From Bacteriovoracaceae bacterium (GTDB taxonomy: Bacteria; Bdellovibrionota; Bacteriovoracia; Bacteriovoracales; Bacteriovoracaceae): a stretch of 64,000 bases of DNA. A program made the position numbers and the translations under genes. This document shows positions 63,918 to 64,000 of this stretch, piece by piece (within the stretch, counting starts at the first letter, position 1; each line of letters begins with the position of its first letter). The DNA lies in contig CANFVK010000001.1 in the NCBI GenBank assembly GCA_947450475.1, forward strand, positions 248,001 through 312,000, read 5' to 3'. The notes under the pieces are model-generated. The model saw only the letters and a list, made by a program, of their open reading frames with translations. It did not search any database and had not been told where the DNA came from.

Positions 63918-64000
63918 ATGAAAATATTTTCTAATACAGAGCAATTGCCTACAAAAGCCCCAAAAGAGAGCGGACTTGAAAGTCGGGGCATCAAAAAAAT
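63918..64000 (+). CDS. 5' fragment of an unidentified gene (continues beyond window)
   Basis: ATG 63918 follows AAGGG with eight-base spacing and opens a frame that is still open at the window edge (27 codons visible; starts MKIFSNTEQLPTKAPKES). It is too short to assign a family. Confidence 0.45.
   Translation, partial: MKIFSNTEQLPTKAPKESGLESRGIKK

Overview
The window is 64 kb of a compact, AT-rich (by eye mid-30s % G+C) Gram-negative chromosome. LPS-export genes, lipoproteins, signal-peptide proteins and outer-membrane beta-barrels show an outer membrane. The mix of sigma-54, PilZ, many unassigned secreted proteins, a DUF1501/DUF1800 pair and a Lys/Ala histone-H1-like peptide suggests a member of the Bdellovibrionota or a related deltaproteobacterial lineage. 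That placement is inference: no rRNA or taxon-diagnostic gene is present. I found no transposase, integrase, prophage or CRISPR array.

Layout. 1-9 kb: mutS (cut by the left edge), an LPS-export gene merging LptC- and LptA-like parts, lptB, rpoN, hpf, clpS-clpA. 9-16 kb: a 50-residue Lys/Ala-rich DNA-binding peptide, miaB, a beta-barrel protein, a lipoprotein aminopeptidase, a gshB-like gene, a repeat-bearing surface protein, a degenerate ECF sigma/anti-sigma-like pair and a TonB-like protein. 16-25 kb: a histidine-kinase-like membrane protein, a 948-residue orphan, rsmD, an aminotransferase, a lipoprotein and a PorV-like barrel. 25-33 kb: PIN-PhoH, PilZ, a decayed DUF1501 fragment, a DJ-1-like protein, DUF1501, DUF1800 and a peroxiredoxin. 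32.7-44.3 kb: clpP-clpX and lon, separated by a 6.7-kb urate-degradation cassette. 44.4-47.1 kb: tRNA-Val and a nucleoside catabolic operon (deoA, purine nucleoside phosphorylase, cdd). 47-57.6 kb: RNase G, a carotenoid-isomerase-like oxidoreductase beside a CarA/LitR-like MerR regulator, a type-2 ileS, a FecR-domain protein, maf and a DUF167 gene. 57.5-64 kb: small or decayed genes, a large membrane protein, secreted proteins, a porin and a HAD phosphatase.

The standout is the cassette between clpX and lon. It encodes a membrane urate oxidase of the PuuD type whose usual C-terminal cytochrome c is replaced by an amicyanin-like blue-copper domain; a 5-hydroxyisourate hydrolase; and a 1572-residue polypeptide. 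The large protein reads, in order, as malate synthase, OHCU decarboxylase, SxxK serine hydrolase (beta-lactamase fold) and allantoicase. Together these cover most of urate to glyoxylate to malate. The one cyclic-amide hydrolysis the pathway needs, allantoin to allantoate, has no classical allantoinase here, and the serine-hydrolase domain lies exactly between the enzyme that makes allantoin and the enzyme that uses allantoate. I propose it as a candidate non-homologous allantoinase. The nucleoside phosphorylase operon 3 kb downstream could feed purine bases toward the same route, as would suit a cell that digests nucleic acids from other cells.
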